Assembly: GCA_050250815.1 (NCBI GenBank)
Contig: JBFWNY010000008.1
Location: 1-64,000, forward strand
From: JAEUMD01 sp050250815
GTDB taxonomy: Bacteria; Pseudomonadota; Alphaproteobacteria; Rhizobiales; Hyphomicrobiaceae
Direction: 5' to 3'
Length of the DNA stretch: 64,000 bases
Within the stretch, counting starts at the first letter, position 1; each line of letters opens with the position of its first letter. Position numbers and translations under genes: made by a program. Shown in pieces: positions 24,914 to 33,931 of the stretch. The notes beneath the pieces were generated by a model. The model was not told where the DNA came from, did not search any database, and saw only the letters and a list, made by a program, of their open reading frames with translations.

Positions 24914-25426
24914 ATGACGACCGTTCGCAGAACTCTGTCGCCCTTGATCGTGTTGGCGCTGGCTGTCCTCGCGGCGCTCCCCTGGGGGCTGGGCGATCAT
25001 TTGCGCATGTTGCCGCCGTTCATACCGGCACTGGCGATCTACGTCCTGGGCACTGAACGCCGCGGCGCCGTTCCAGAAATGATCGCGTTTATCGCTGGTC
25101 TCAGCGTCGATGCGATGACCCAGGGGCCGCTCGGCTATTGGGGGCTCATCTACCTCTTCGCCAGTTTTGCGGCCGTTGTCGTGCCACCGCCGGCGGGTCG
25201 TGTGCTCGCGGGTTGGGCGATGTTCGTCCCCATATCCATCGCTCTGGTCCTGACGGCCTATGTCGTTGGATTGGTGTATGCGATGGCCCTGCTTCCACTG
25301 GCGCCGTTCGCTGCCGCGGTGGTGCTGCTCGTGGTTGCCTATCCGTTCGCCGCGATCCTGCTGGCGCCGCTTGTGAGAAGCCGTGCCTCGCCTCAGCGCC
25401 CGCTGGTCCGCGGAGGAAGCGCCTGA
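24914..25426 (+). CDS. mreD: Rod shape-determining protein MreD
   Basis: A 170-residue protein with five to six membrane helices and almost no soluble part, the size and topology of MreD. Sequence similarity in this family is low, so the call rests mostly on position between mreC and mrdA. Its TGA overlaps the mrdA ATG by one base, implying translational coupling. Confidence 0.88.
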   Translation: MTTVRRTLSPLIVLALAVLAALPWGLGDHLRMLPPFIPALAIYVLGTERRGAVPEMIAFIAGLSVDAMTQGPLGYWGLIYLFASFAAVVVPPPAGRVLAGWAMFVPISIALVLTAYVVGLVYAMALLPLAPFAAAVVLLVVAYPFAAILLAPLVRSRASPQRPLVRGGSA

Positions 25427-27309
25427 TGCTGCGGCCCGAGGCGGAAGAGAAAAGGGGCAAGCTGCAATTCCGCCGGCGGGCATTCCTCATCGCAGGGCTG
25501 CAGGCGGCCGGTTTCGTCGCGCTTGCGGCACGCCTGCACAAGCTGCAGGTCGTCGACCAGAACCGTTACGGCGTCCTGTCGCTGAACAATCGGGTCGCCT
25601 TCCAGATCGTGCCGCCGGAGCGCGGATACATCTCTGACCGCTTCGGACTGCCGCTGGCAACCGGCGAGGAAGCCTACCGCGCCACGCTCGTTCCATCGTT
25701 CTCCCCGAATGTCGAAGAGGTCGTTTCTCTGTTCGCCCGCGTGGTGCCGCTTCCCGAAGGGCTCAGCGAGCGCCTCATTGCGCGGGCTCGCAGGCAGCGG
25801 CCCAACGAGCCGATCGTTCTGTCCGGCGATCTCACCTTCGAGCAGGTGGCGCATCTGGGCCTTCTCGCGCCGCAGCTTCCAGGCGTGCAGGTGGAACGGG
25901 CCGAGCGGCGGCGCTATCCCCAAGGTACGGTCGGCGGCCACGTGGTTGGACACCTGGGCAACGTCGAGCAGGTGGCGCTCGACGACGATCTCGCATTGCG
26001 GCTGCCCTGGATCCGCGTCGGACGCACGGGGTTGGAGCACGGTTTGGAAGCCGATGTCGGCGGGCAGTCCGGCCGCGCGATGCTGGAGGTCGACGCGCGC
26101 GGCCGCATCGTGCGTGTGCTCGACCGTGTCGAGGCGCGGCGCGGCAAGAACGTCTCGTCGTCGCTCGACATCGTGCTGCAGGCGACAGTCGAGCGGCGGC
26201 TTGCCGAGCACAGGGCGGCGGCGGCCGTCGTCATGGATGTGCGCGGTGGCGAGGTTCTGGCGATGGCGTCGGCGCCCGGCTACGACCCCTCGCGGATTAC
26301 CGACCGCATGAGCGTGGAGGATTGGCGCGCGCTCGCCTCCGCCAAGGACGATCCGCTGCTCAATCGCGCGATTGCAGCGCAGTATCCGCCCGGCTCGACC
26401 TTCAAGATGGTGACGGCGCTGGCCGCGCTGGAGGCGGGTGTCATAACGCCGGGCGAGCGTGTCGCCTGCACCGGCCGCCACCGCTATTTCGATCAGACCT
26501 ACCGCTGCTGGAACCGCGGTGGGCACGGACGTATGGGCCTCGTCGATGCATTGCGCGAAAGCTGCGACGTGTTCTTCTACGTCATGGCCGAGCGCGTCGG
26601 CATCGACCGCCTGTCGGACATGGCGCATCGCCTGGGCCTGGGTGAGACATTCGACTGCGGTCTTACGCATCAGCGGCCGGGAGTCATCCCCGACAAGGAC
26701 TGGAAGCGTGGCCACCTGGGCCGCGGCTGGCTCAGCGGCGAGACGCTGCTGGCGGGCATCGGTCAGGGCTATGTGCTGACGACGCCGCTGCAGTTGTGCG
26801 TCATGACCGCCCGGATCGCCTCGGGGCGAGCGGTCGCGCCCACGCTGGTGAAGCATGAGCCCGGTTTGGCGCCGGCGGCCGCACTCGATCTGACTGCCGA
26901 TGCGCTGGCAATGGTTCGGCGCGGTATGTACGAGGTTGTGAATTCGCGCGGCGGCACGGGGGGGCGCGCGCGTCTCGAAGGGCGGCCCGAGCGGATTGCC
27001 GGCAAGACCGGAACCGCGCAGGTGCGCCGCCACAGCCGCAACGGCGACGATGTGCCCTGGGAACATCGCGACCATGCGTTGTTCGTCGCCTATGCGCCAT
27101 TCGACGACCCGCGCTACGCGGTCTCCGTCATCGTCGAGCATGGCGGCGCGGGTGGCGCCACAGCAGCGCCCCTTGCCCGCGACATCATGGAAGACGTGCT
27201 CGATCGCGATCCGTTGAAGCGCGGCGATGGTACGGGCGTGACGGCACCCGCCGTTCCTTCGCCTTCGCGCCGCCCGGCGGCCGGCGAAGAGGAGCACGGA
27301 CGCGGATGA
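25426..27309 (+). CDS. mrdA: Penicillin-binding protein 2 (elongasome transpeptidase)
   Basis: A 627-residue inner-membrane D,D-transpeptidase that crosslinks peptidoglycan during elongation. One N-terminal anchor (about 20-37), a pedestal domain starting QIVPPERGYISDRFG, and a transpeptidase domain. Active-site motifs: SxxK as STFK (S324, K327), SxN as SCD (S379), and KTG at K527 (AGKTGTAQV). Start chosen at the ATG that overlaps the mreD stop and follows GGAGGAAG. It overlaps rodA by four bases. Confidence 0.96.
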   Translation: MLRPEAEEKRGKLQFRRRAFLIAGLQAAGFVALAARLHKLQVVDQNRYGVLSLNNRVAFQIVPPERGYISDRFGLPLATGEEAYRATLVPSFSPNVEEVVSLFARVVPLPEGLSERLIARARRQRPNEPIVLSGDLTFEQVAHLGLLAPQLPGVQVERAERRRYPQGTVGGHVVGHLGNVEQVALDDDLALRLPWIRVGRTGLEHGLEADVGGQSGRAMLEVDARGRIVRVLDRVEARRGKNVSSSLDIVLQATVERRLAEHRAAAAVVMDVRGGEVLAMASAPGYDPSRITDRMSVEDWRALASAKDDPLLNRAIAAQYPPGSTFKMVTALAALEAGVITPGERVACTGRHRYFDQTYRCWNRGGHGRMGLVDALRESCDVFFYVMAERVGIDRLSDMAHRLGLGETFDCGLTHQRPGVIPDKDWKRGHLGRGWLSGETLLAGIGQGYVLTTPLQLCVMTARIASGRAVAPTLVKHEPGLAPAAALDLTADALAMVRRGMYEVVNSRGGTGGRARLEGRPERIAGKTGTAQVRRHSRNGDDVPWEHRDHALFVAYAPFDDPRYAVSVIVEHGGAGGATAAPLARDIMEDVLDRDPLKRGDGTGVTAPAVPSPSRRPAAGEEEHGRG

Positions 27310-28466
27310 GCGTGAACGCCTTGCCTACGGCGGTCCGCCGCCCGCTGACGTTGCTTGAGAAGGTGCTGCGCGTCGACTGGATCGTTCTGCTGCTTGCCAG
27401 TCTGGTCGCGGGCGTGGGCCTCGCGACGCTCTATTCGGTTGCTGGCGGCAGCTTCCATCCTTTGGCCGAGCGCCATGCGCTGCGCTTTCTGGTGGGTGTC
27501 GGCCTCGTACTGCTGATGGCGCTGGTGCCGCCGCGCGTATGGATCGGTCTCGCCTACCCGGTCTATGTGGTGGCGGTCTTGGCGCTGGTACTGGTTGCCC
27601 TCGTCGGTGCAGAAGCCATGGGCGCTCGCCGCTGGATTGCGCTGAGCGGCGGACTGACGTTCCAGCCCTCCGAGCTCATGAAGGTGGCGCTGATCGCGGC
27701 GCTGGCGCGCTACTACCAGTGGCTCGCGCCTGCACGGGTCTCCGAGCCTCTCTGGCTCTTGCCTCCGCTCGCCCTCATAGCGCTTCCTGTTCTGCTTACC
27801 CTGCGGCAGCCGGACCTGGGTACGGCGGTACTGTTCGCGCTAGTCGGGCTGGGCATGATGTTCCTCGCCGGAGTCAACTGGCTCTACTTCGCGACGGGCG
27901 CAATCGCAGTCGTGATTGCGACGCCATTCATCTGGGACGGCTTGCACGACTACCAGCGTCGGCGGATCGAGGTGTTCCTCGATCCCGATCGCGATCCGCT
28001 GGGTTCGGGCTATCACATCACGCAGTCCAAGATCGCGCTGGGTTCCGGCGGCATCGATGGCAAGGGCTTCATGCAGGGTAGCCAGAGCCATCTCGATTTC
28101 CTGCCCGAGAAGCACACCGACTTTGCATTCACGATGTTTGGTGAAGAGTGGGGGTTCGTCGGCGCCATTCTGCTCATCGCGCTCTACGCCAGCATGATCG
28201 GCCTGCTCATGCTGCGTGCGGCGGGGGGAGCTAGTCAGTTTGCCCGTCTGGTGACTGCCGGTGCTGCGATGACGCTGTTCATCTACGTATTCATAAACAT
28301 CGCCATGGTGACGGGGCTCGTGCCCGTGGTCGGCGTGCCGCTGCCGCTCGTATCCTATGGCGGGTCGGCGATGTTGAGCCTGATGGCGGCGCTGGGGCTG
28401 GCGATGTCGGTCAAGGTGCATGGCCGCGACACCCCCCGCAGGACCGACATCGGTGGGCTCTGGTGA
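27306..28466 (+). CDS. rodA: RodA, peptidoglycan glycosyltransferase of the elongasome
   Basis: A 386-residue SEDS protein with about ten membrane helices. SEDS signatures: ARRWIALSGGLTFQPSEL near residue 105, LRQPDLGTA, LPEKHTDFAFTMFGEEWGF (240-260 region) and PLPLVSYGGSAM. It polymerises lipid II together with PBP2. Its ATG overlaps the mrdA stop. A short GC hairpin (CGGGGCC 28612-28618 / GGCCCCG 28624-28630) lies downstream but lacks a T run. Confidence 0.96.
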   Translation: MSVNALPTAVRRPLTLLEKVLRVDWIVLLLASLVAGVGLATLYSVAGGSFHPLAERHALRFLVGVGLVLLMALVPPRVWIGLAYPVYVVAVLALVLVALVGAEAMGARRWIALSGGLTFQPSELMKVALIAALARYYQWLAPARVSEPLWLLPPLALIALPVLLTLRQPDLGTAVLFALVGLGMMFLAGVNWLYFATGAIAVVIATPFIWDGLHDYQRRRIEVFLDPDRDPLGSGYHITQSKIALGSGGIDGKGFMQGSQSHLDFLPEKHTDFAFTMFGEEWGFVGAILLIALYASMIGLLMLRAAGGASQFARLVTAGAAMTLFIYVFINIAMVTGLVPVVGVPLPLVSYGGSAMLSLMAALGLAMSVKVHGRDTPRRTDIGGLW

Positions 28467-28695
28467 CGGCGCGCGGGGCCTGGGGCACTAGCGGGTGCGG
28501 GCCGTGAGAGCCGTCGTCGAGCGTGGGGCTCGTCGGCCACCGTGTCGGCGCGATCGAGCCCGCTGGTCCGGGGCTGGACAGCCTCGGACGTTGGTGCTAT
28601 CGCAGGCCGCTCGGGGCCTTGAGGGCCCCGTTGCCGTCCGCGGGGTGTTCAACCGGTTTGCCGGCGAGGCCCCCGACGGTTGCCGCTTGCGGCGC

Positions 28696-28771
<76 letters not shown>

Positions 28772-28962
28772 ATGATTTCAACGAGTTAAGAGTTGCACGC
28801 GATCTCGCGAGAACCGCCGCGTTCTTCGCTCATCGGTCCGCAGCCTTCGCAGTGTCGCGAAGGTGTTGAATCGGCTAGGCAACATCGCGCCGCTGCTCGA
28901 ATGTGCCGATGCCCTCGCATTGTGAGAGACGCTGTGAGCGGGGCGATCGTCGATCGACCGAC

Positions 28963-29940
28963 CTAGTCTGGATAAATCACCTTCCAGTCGTTCTTCATAT
29001 CGACGACTGTCCAGCCCTTTGCCTTTGCCTCATCGAGCGCAACGTTGAGCTGCCCTATGTGCGAATTTCGATCATAGGCCCATTCGCGCTCAGCATCAGT
29101 GTGATGGACAATCAGGCCAAAGCGCGCGCCGGAGCCGCTCGTCGTCCATTGCAACATCTGGAGATCGCCGTCCGAGTTGCCGAAGGCTGCGACCGGTCGG
29201 CGGCCGATATGCATCTGAATGCCGACAGGCTTGCCGGCCTTGTCATCTATGAAGTTGAGTTCTGGCAGCCTCACCAGTACTGGCTTGCCGTCTCTCATCT
29301 CGAATTTCGTCTTGATGCTGGACCCAATGACCTGTTCCGGCGGAATGCCATAGGTCGCTTCCGTCCATGGGCGCATGAACTCGATGCCGCCGCCTGAGAC
29401 GATGAAGGTCTTGAAGCCTGCTTCACGCAGGTATGAGAGCAGCTCGAGCATCGGCCTATAGATCATTTTCGTGTAGAGGCGCCCTGTCTTCGGATGCTTG
29501 GCCGTGCCGATCCAGTCGGTTGCGATCTTGGTGAACTCCTCCGACGTCATGCCGGCATGAGTGACCATGACGATCTCCGCGATCGCGTGTTCGCCGCCAG
29601 CTAGAGCGGCCTTCATGTCTCCCTTCAAAAGGGAAGCAAAGGGCTCCTTCTCCTTCCATTCGGGATGCTGAGGTGCAAGCGCCTTGATCCTGTCCAATGC
29701 GAAAGCAAGCTGGAAGTACACCGGCTTCTCGGACCAGAGCGTGCCGTCGTTGTCGAACGTCGCGATGCGCTCCTCTGGCGGAACAAAGTTTGGTGAGTCC
29801 TTGCTGGTCACGCTTTCCACGAAGGCAATGATTGCTCGCTTCGCAGCCCCATCGTTCCACGAGGGGAGCACCTCACTAGCGGCACAAACGCGCAGTGGGA
29901 TGAGCAAGCCCAGGAGCGTGATGAACGCAAATCGCAACAT
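28963..29940 (-). CDS. Periplasmic HAD-superfamily hydrolase
   Basis: A 325-residue protein with an N-terminal signal peptide (MLRFAFITLLGLLIPLRVCA). The HAD motif I is TFDNDGTLW with D63/D65. Motif II is FIVSGGG, and the C-terminal AFGNSDGDLQM is motif IV. These indicate a secreted phosphomonoesterase of the HAD type; the substrate is unknown. It is downstream of the arylsulfatase gene on the same strand, separated by a 232-bp gap with two hairpins. Slightly lower GC than the core genes around. Confidence 0.82.
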   Translation of the reverse strand: MLRFAFITLLGLLIPLRVCAASEVLPSWNDGAAKRAIIAFVESVTSKDSPNFVPPEERIATFDNDGTLWSEKPVYFQLAFALDRIKALAPQHPEWKEKEPFASLLKGDMKAALAGGEHAIAEIVMVTHAGMTSEEFTKIATDWIGTAKHPKTGRLYTKMIYRPMLELLSYLREAGFKTFIVSGGGIEFMRPWTEATYGIPPEQVIGSSIKTKFEMRDGKPVLVRLPELNFIDDKAGKPVGIQMHIGRRPVAAFGNSDGDLQMLQWTTSGSGARFGLIVHHTDAEREWAYDRNSHIGQLNVALDEAKAKGWTVVDMKNDWKVIYPD

Positions 29941-30060
29941 GGACCCGTGCCCTCTTATGATCGCTTGTTAGACGTGAAGCGCGGGAGATCTGCATGGGAG
30001 TCCAGACGCTGAGGTGGTTCAAAGGCCGCCTCGCTCATCTCTCCCGCACTTGGAGCTTGC

Positions 30061-30112
30061 AGATCAGACATCCGAGCGGGTCCGGGAACGGTCCCGAAAG
30101 GATGTCTGATCT
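30061..30112. other. 13-bp perfect inverted repeat between sulfatase and HAD genes
   Basis: AGATCAGACATCC (30061-30073) is the exact reverse complement of GGATGTCTGATCT (30100-30112). The 26-base interior is itself partly self-complementary (GGG..TCCC). No T run follows on the minus strand. It may stabilise, process or attenuate the sulfatase-HAD transcript. Confidence 0.7.
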
Positions 30113-30159
30113 CTCTTGCCCAGCGTCAGCGCATCGCGGGGCATAGTTTTGTCGGGACC

Positions 30160-30182
30160 CGGCCGCTGTCGATCAGCGGCCG
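30160..30182 (-). terminator. Hairpin overlapping the arylsulfatase stop codon
   Basis: CGGCCGCTG (30160-30168) pairs perfectly with CAGCGGCCG (30174-30182), with loop TCGAT. It covers the sulfatase stop codon. Without a T run its role as terminator is uncertain. Confidence 0.4.
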
Positions 30183-31765
30183 CCCATCGTCATGGCCTTT
30201 ATCTGTTCCTCCAGGGTATGGAGGCTCCAGTCACCAGGCGTTTGGCTGGGCGGATAGTCCTTGAGCGTGAGCAGGAACTTGCTCGCGACGACCTGCATCG
30301 GACCCATGAGGTAGGCTCGGTCGATATACCAGTCCTCGTAGGTATTGGCGCCGATCTTGGCCTTTTCGAATGGATCACGGCGCAGATTGTAAAGGTCCGG
30401 GGCACGCAGCTGGACGAACGGCTCCTTCCAGATCTGCAGGCGGTCGGCTCGATTCTCGGCATAGACGGCCTTCCAGTCACCGACACGGATGGAGACGACG
30501 TGGCCGCCGTCGTCAGTGTAGATGAACTGCTGTCGCGGTGACTCGCTGACCTTGCCTGAGAGGTAGTCGAGCAGATTGTAGCCGTCGATATAGTTCTTGT
30601 ATGTCCGTCCGTTGAGTGCAACGCCTTTGAGCAGCTTCTCCTTGATGCCAGCGTCGCCAGCGACAGCGGCGAACGTCGGCAGCCAGTCCTCGTGCGAAAC
30701 GATGCCGGTGAGTGTCACACCCGCCGGGAACTTGCCGGTCCAGCGGATGAAGGCCGGCACACGGAAAGCGCCTTCCCAATTCGAGTTCTTCTCGCCGTGG
30801 AATGGCGTCGTTCCGGCGTCAGGCCAAGTATTGTAGTGGGGGCCGTTGTCGGTCGAGTAATAAACGATGGTGTTATCGGCGATCCCGAGGTCGTCGACCA
30901 ACTTGAGCAGCTCGCCGACATGCCGGTCGTGCTCGACCATGCCGTCGTGATACTCGTCGCCGCTCGGACCGGAGATACCCTTGTGCTCCGCCTTCACGTG
31001 TGTGCGGAAGTGCATCCGAGTGGCGTTCCACCAGGCAAAGAACGGTTTGCCCGCCTCGTGCTGACGTTTGATGAAGTCCTTCGCGCGGGCGAGCGTTTCC
31101 TCGTCGACGGTCTCCATGCGCTTCTTGGTCAGCGGGCCCGTATCCGAGCAGGTCTGTCCACCCTTGCCGTCGGCCTTGCAGTCCAGCACACCACGCGGAC
31201 CGAACTGTTCACGGAAGGTCTTGCCATTCGCCAGCTTCAGATTGGCGGGATAGTCGCGGTTTTCCGGTTCCTCTTCCGCATTGAGATGGTAGAGGTTGCC
31301 GAAGAACTCGTCGAAGCCATGCATCGTGGGGAGATGCTCGTCGCGGTCACCTTGGTGGTTTTTGCCAAACTGGCCCGTCGAGTAGCCCAAGCTCTTCATG
31401 ACGGTCGCCATGGTAACGTCAGTCATCTGCCAGCCTTCCTTGGCGGCAGGCATGCCGACCTTCGTCATGCCTGAGCGCACCGGCACCGAACCATTGATGA
31501 ACGCGGCGCGGCCTGCGGTGCAGCTCTGCTGACCATAGTAGTCGGTGAACGATAGGCCCTCCTTGGCGATGCGGTCGATATTGGGTGTCCGATAGCCCAT
31601 CATGCCGCGGTTGTTGTGGCTGATGTTCCATGTGCCGATGTCATCGCCCCAGATAACAAGAATGTTGGGCCTGCCACCTTGCGCCGCAGCGACGACCGTG
31701 CCGAGCATTGTGAATGCTGCGGCTAAGGTCGCACGCAGTAACGTTTTAGAGCGTATAGTGCGCAT
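30173..31765 (-). CDS. Arylsulfatase-like sulfatase, exported
   Basis: A 530-residue sulfatase with signal peptide (first 28 residues, ending VVAAAQG). The metal site starts NILVIWGDDIG. The catalytic motif is QQSCTAGRAAF, with C82 expected to be converted to formylglycine; Ala replaces Pro of the common CxPxR. FGKNHQGD and STDNGP-like segments complete the active site. Strong GGAGG seven to eight bases upstream of the ATG. The cleaved ester is unknown. It is divergent from a Crp/Fnr regulator 61 bp away, which may control it. Confidence 0.9.
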   Translation of the reverse strand: MRTIRSKTLLRATLAAAFTMLGTVVAAAQGGRPNILVIWGDDIGTWNISHNNRGMMGYRTPNIDRIAKEGLSFTDYYGQQSCTAGRAAFINGSVPVRSGMTKVGMPAAKEGWQMTDVTMATVMKSLGYSTGQFGKNHQGDRDEHLPTMHGFDEFFGNLYHLNAEEEPENRDYPANLKLANGKTFREQFGPRGVLDCKADGKGGQTCSDTGPLTKKRMETVDEETLARAKDFIKRQHEAGKPFFAWWNATRMHFRTHVKAEHKGISGPSGDEYHDGMVEHDRHVGELLKLVDDLGIADNTIVYYSTDNGPHYNTWPDAGTTPFHGEKNSNWEGAFRVPAFIRWTGKFPAGVTLTGIVSHEDWLPTFAAVAGDAGIKEKLLKGVALNGRTYKNYIDGYNLLDYLSGKVSESPRQQFIYTDDGGHVVSIRVGDWKAVYAENRADRLQIWKEPFVQLRAPDLYNLRRDPFEKAKIGANTYEDWYIDRAYLMGPMQVVASKFLLTLKDYPPSQTPGDWSLHTLEEQIKAMTMGGR

Positions 31766-31826
31766 ACCTACTAACCTCCTACCTACAAACCCCAGCTGAG
31801 GGCTAGGAATTTCTTGAACGATTTTT

Positions 31827-32564
31827 ATGACAAGCGTTGCTCGAAAGACGCTTCAGCCTAGAGCCAAACCCAGAGCGAGATTGTCAAAGATGATCCAATT
31901 CGGGCAAGAAATTCTCGACCCGCTCGACAAGGTGGGCTGGCTCGCGAGCCAGCCCAACACATTTTTGCAGTGGGCTGCACAAATAGGCAGATGGAAGACA
32001 TTTCAGAAGGGTCAATTCCTCTACCACTCGGGCGATCCTCCGGACGGCATATACGGGCTTGCTTCCGGAAGTCTCCAGCTCACCTTCCCACTTGTCGGCG
32101 AGGAGCCGGTCGTCCTTCACCGCGCTGAGTTGGGGTTCTGGGTTGGAGACCTGGCGGAGCTCGCAGGTCAGCAGCGCATGGTGACCATCATGGCGGCCTC
32201 GACGTCGAGAATCCTCCATCTGCCGAGCTGGTCGATCAAAATCCTGCTGGCGAACAGCCCGGAACATTGGCGTTCGTTCTATCAGCTCAATGCCATAAAC
32301 ATGCGTTTGGCCATTACTCTCCTGGCCGAGGCGCTGTCATTAACCCTGCGTGCGCGCGTCTGCCGCCGTCTGCTCGAACTCTCGAACGAAGCTCACAGCG
32401 CATCGATCACTCAAGGCGAACTCGCGAAGTTGCTGGGGGTGACGCGGCCAACCCTGCGTCGATGTCTGACTGACCTTCAGGCGCAGGGTGCGATCGAGAC
32501 ACATTATCGGAACGTCCGCGTGCTCGACCTGGCTCTGCTTGGCAAGTTCAAGGACGAGCAATAG
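31827..32564 (+). CDS. Crp/Fnr family transcriptional regulator
   Basis: A 245-residue regulator. The cyclic-nucleotide-binding-like barrel spans about residues 45-160 (FQKGQFLYHSGDPPDGIYGLASGSLQL). The helix-turn-helix lies near 190-225 (ITQGELAKLLGVTRPTLRRCLTDL). It lacks the N-terminal Cys cluster of FNR, so it does not sense oxygen through Fe-S; the ligand is unknown. Position between the divergent sulfatase and the barrel/cytochrome genes suggests it regulates this block. Confidence 0.9.
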   Translation: MTSVARKTLQPRAKPRARLSKMIQFGQEILDPLDKVGWLASQPNTFLQWAAQIGRWKTFQKGQFLYHSGDPPDGIYGLASGSLQLTFPLVGEEPVVLHRAELGFWVGDLAELAGQQRMVTIMAASTSRILHLPSWSIKILLANSPEHWRSFYQLNAINMRLAITLLAEALSLTLRARVCRRLLELSNEAHSASITQGELAKLLGVTRPTLRRCLTDLQAQGAIETHYRNVRVLDLALLGKFKDEQ

Positions 32565-32880
32565 GCCGTTTGCTGTCGAGTTCCCGTGCCAGCGGATTTG
32601 CGACGACTGCTCCCGAAGGTAAAAAAGTACCCAATCTTCATTTCTTGGTTCGTTGTAACCCGTCGGCCATACCAAGAAAGCCGCCAATCGCTTATGAGCT
32701 TAGAAACTGCGAATTGGTTCGTTCGCGTGCAGCCGACGGAACGTGTTGACCGCAATTTGATCCGGCATGGCCAGTCGATGCGCGGGTGCCGCAATGGTAG
32801 CGGTTTGCGCTTCGGATGCTGACGAACTGTCGGCAATAGATTCAAGCCAGGGCGCTGTGGCGAACCCGCTGGGGGGCACT

Positions 32881-33846
32881 ATGAAGCGATTGACGGCAAT
32901 CGTCGGAGCGGCTCTTACCCTTCATGCGTTTGCGGGCGCGAGCCCGGTCCAAGCGGCCGAGGGTGCCGCGGGCTTCTATCTGCTGGGTTCCCGAACGAGC
33001 ATGGCAGGTTTCCTGCCTCCCCCAGGGACGTACGTGCAGAGTGCGAACTATTATTATGCCGGTGATGCAAACGCCAATCTGAGCATAGGCGGATTGACGC
33101 TCTCGGGCGGCGTCGATGCTGACGTTTTCTACTCCCTTTCGACGGGCATATGGGTTGCCCCAGGCAATGTGATGGGCGGCAACTTCGCTCTGTCGGTTGT
33201 TGCTCCGATCGGATGGAAGGATGTCTCCGCGGTTGCAAGCGTCGCCGGTCCCATGGGTGGAATACTGGCGACGAACCTGCGGGACGATGAGACGAAATTC
33301 GGAGATCCAGTTGTTGGTGCGACATTGGGTTGGCACCGGGGCAACTACCATTGGAATATTGGGGCACTCGTGAACGTGCCGATTGGGTTCTGGGAGCGCG
33401 GCAACCTCGCCAACATCGGCTTCAATCGCTGGGCGGTCGACTTGAACGGTGCCTTGACCTACCTCGATATGGCGACAGGCATTGAGCTTTCGAGCGCTGT
33501 AGGCTTCACATTCAATGGCGAAAGCCGCGATACGGACTACAAGACCGGAGTCGAGTTCCATCTTGAACTTGCTGCCATGCAGAACTTCTCCAAGACTTTT
33601 GCTATGGGTGTCGCGGCCTACTACTACGACCAGATTACCGGGGACAGCGGAACCGGTGCGCGTCTTGGCGATTTCGAGGGCCGTGTGTTTGGCATCGGGC
33701 CGGCGATCAACCTCACGTTCCTGCTCGGGCAAATTCCGGTCAGCACGAACCTGAAATACTTCCACGAGTTTGGCGCCAGAAACCGCCTTGAGGGCAGTGC
33801 AGGATTTGTTACGCTTACTATGCCGCTCTCGGTTGCCGGTCACTGA
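32881..33846 (+). CDS. Outer-membrane barrel protein, phenol/meta-pathway (MetA) transporter-like
   Basis: A 321-residue protein with a signal peptide (MKRLTAIVGAALTLHAFAGA, cleavage near SPVQA). Alternating hydrophobic/aromatic strands and the C-terminal pattern fit the Phenol_MetA_deg (PF13557-like) outer-membrane barrel: AGFLPPPGTYVQSANYYYAGD and GDFEGRVFGIGPAINLTF. The ATG at 32881 is chosen because it gives a complete signal peptide. The family is thought to move aromatic or sulfonated substrates across the outer membrane; no such substrate is shown here. 85 bp before the cytochrome gene. Confidence 0.65.
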   Translation: MKRLTAIVGAALTLHAFAGASPVQAAEGAAGFYLLGSRTSMAGFLPPPGTYVQSANYYYAGDANANLSIGGLTLSGGVDADVFYSLSTGIWVAPGNVMGGNFALSVVAPIGWKDVSAVASVAGPMGGILATNLRDDETKFGDPVVGATLGWHRGNYHWNIGALVNVPIGFWERGNLANIGFNRWAVDLNGALTYLDMATGIELSSAVGFTFNGESRDTDYKTGVEFHLELAAMQNFSKTFAMGVAAYYYDQITGDSGTGARLGDFEGRVFGIGPAINLTFLLGQIPVSTNLKYFHEFGARNRLEGSAGFVTLTMPLSVAGH

Positions 33847-33931
33847 AGGAAGACCGCAAAGGACCGCGGGCCATCCCTCTGCGATGAGGGCTTCGATGGC
33901 ATTTGCAGCGTCCGTGAGGTAGCCCCACCTT

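Noticed and set aside
25393..27297. 634-codon open frame antisense to mrdA
   Set aside because: Sense frame has SxxK, SxN and KTG motifs; the antisense is a codon-bias artefact.
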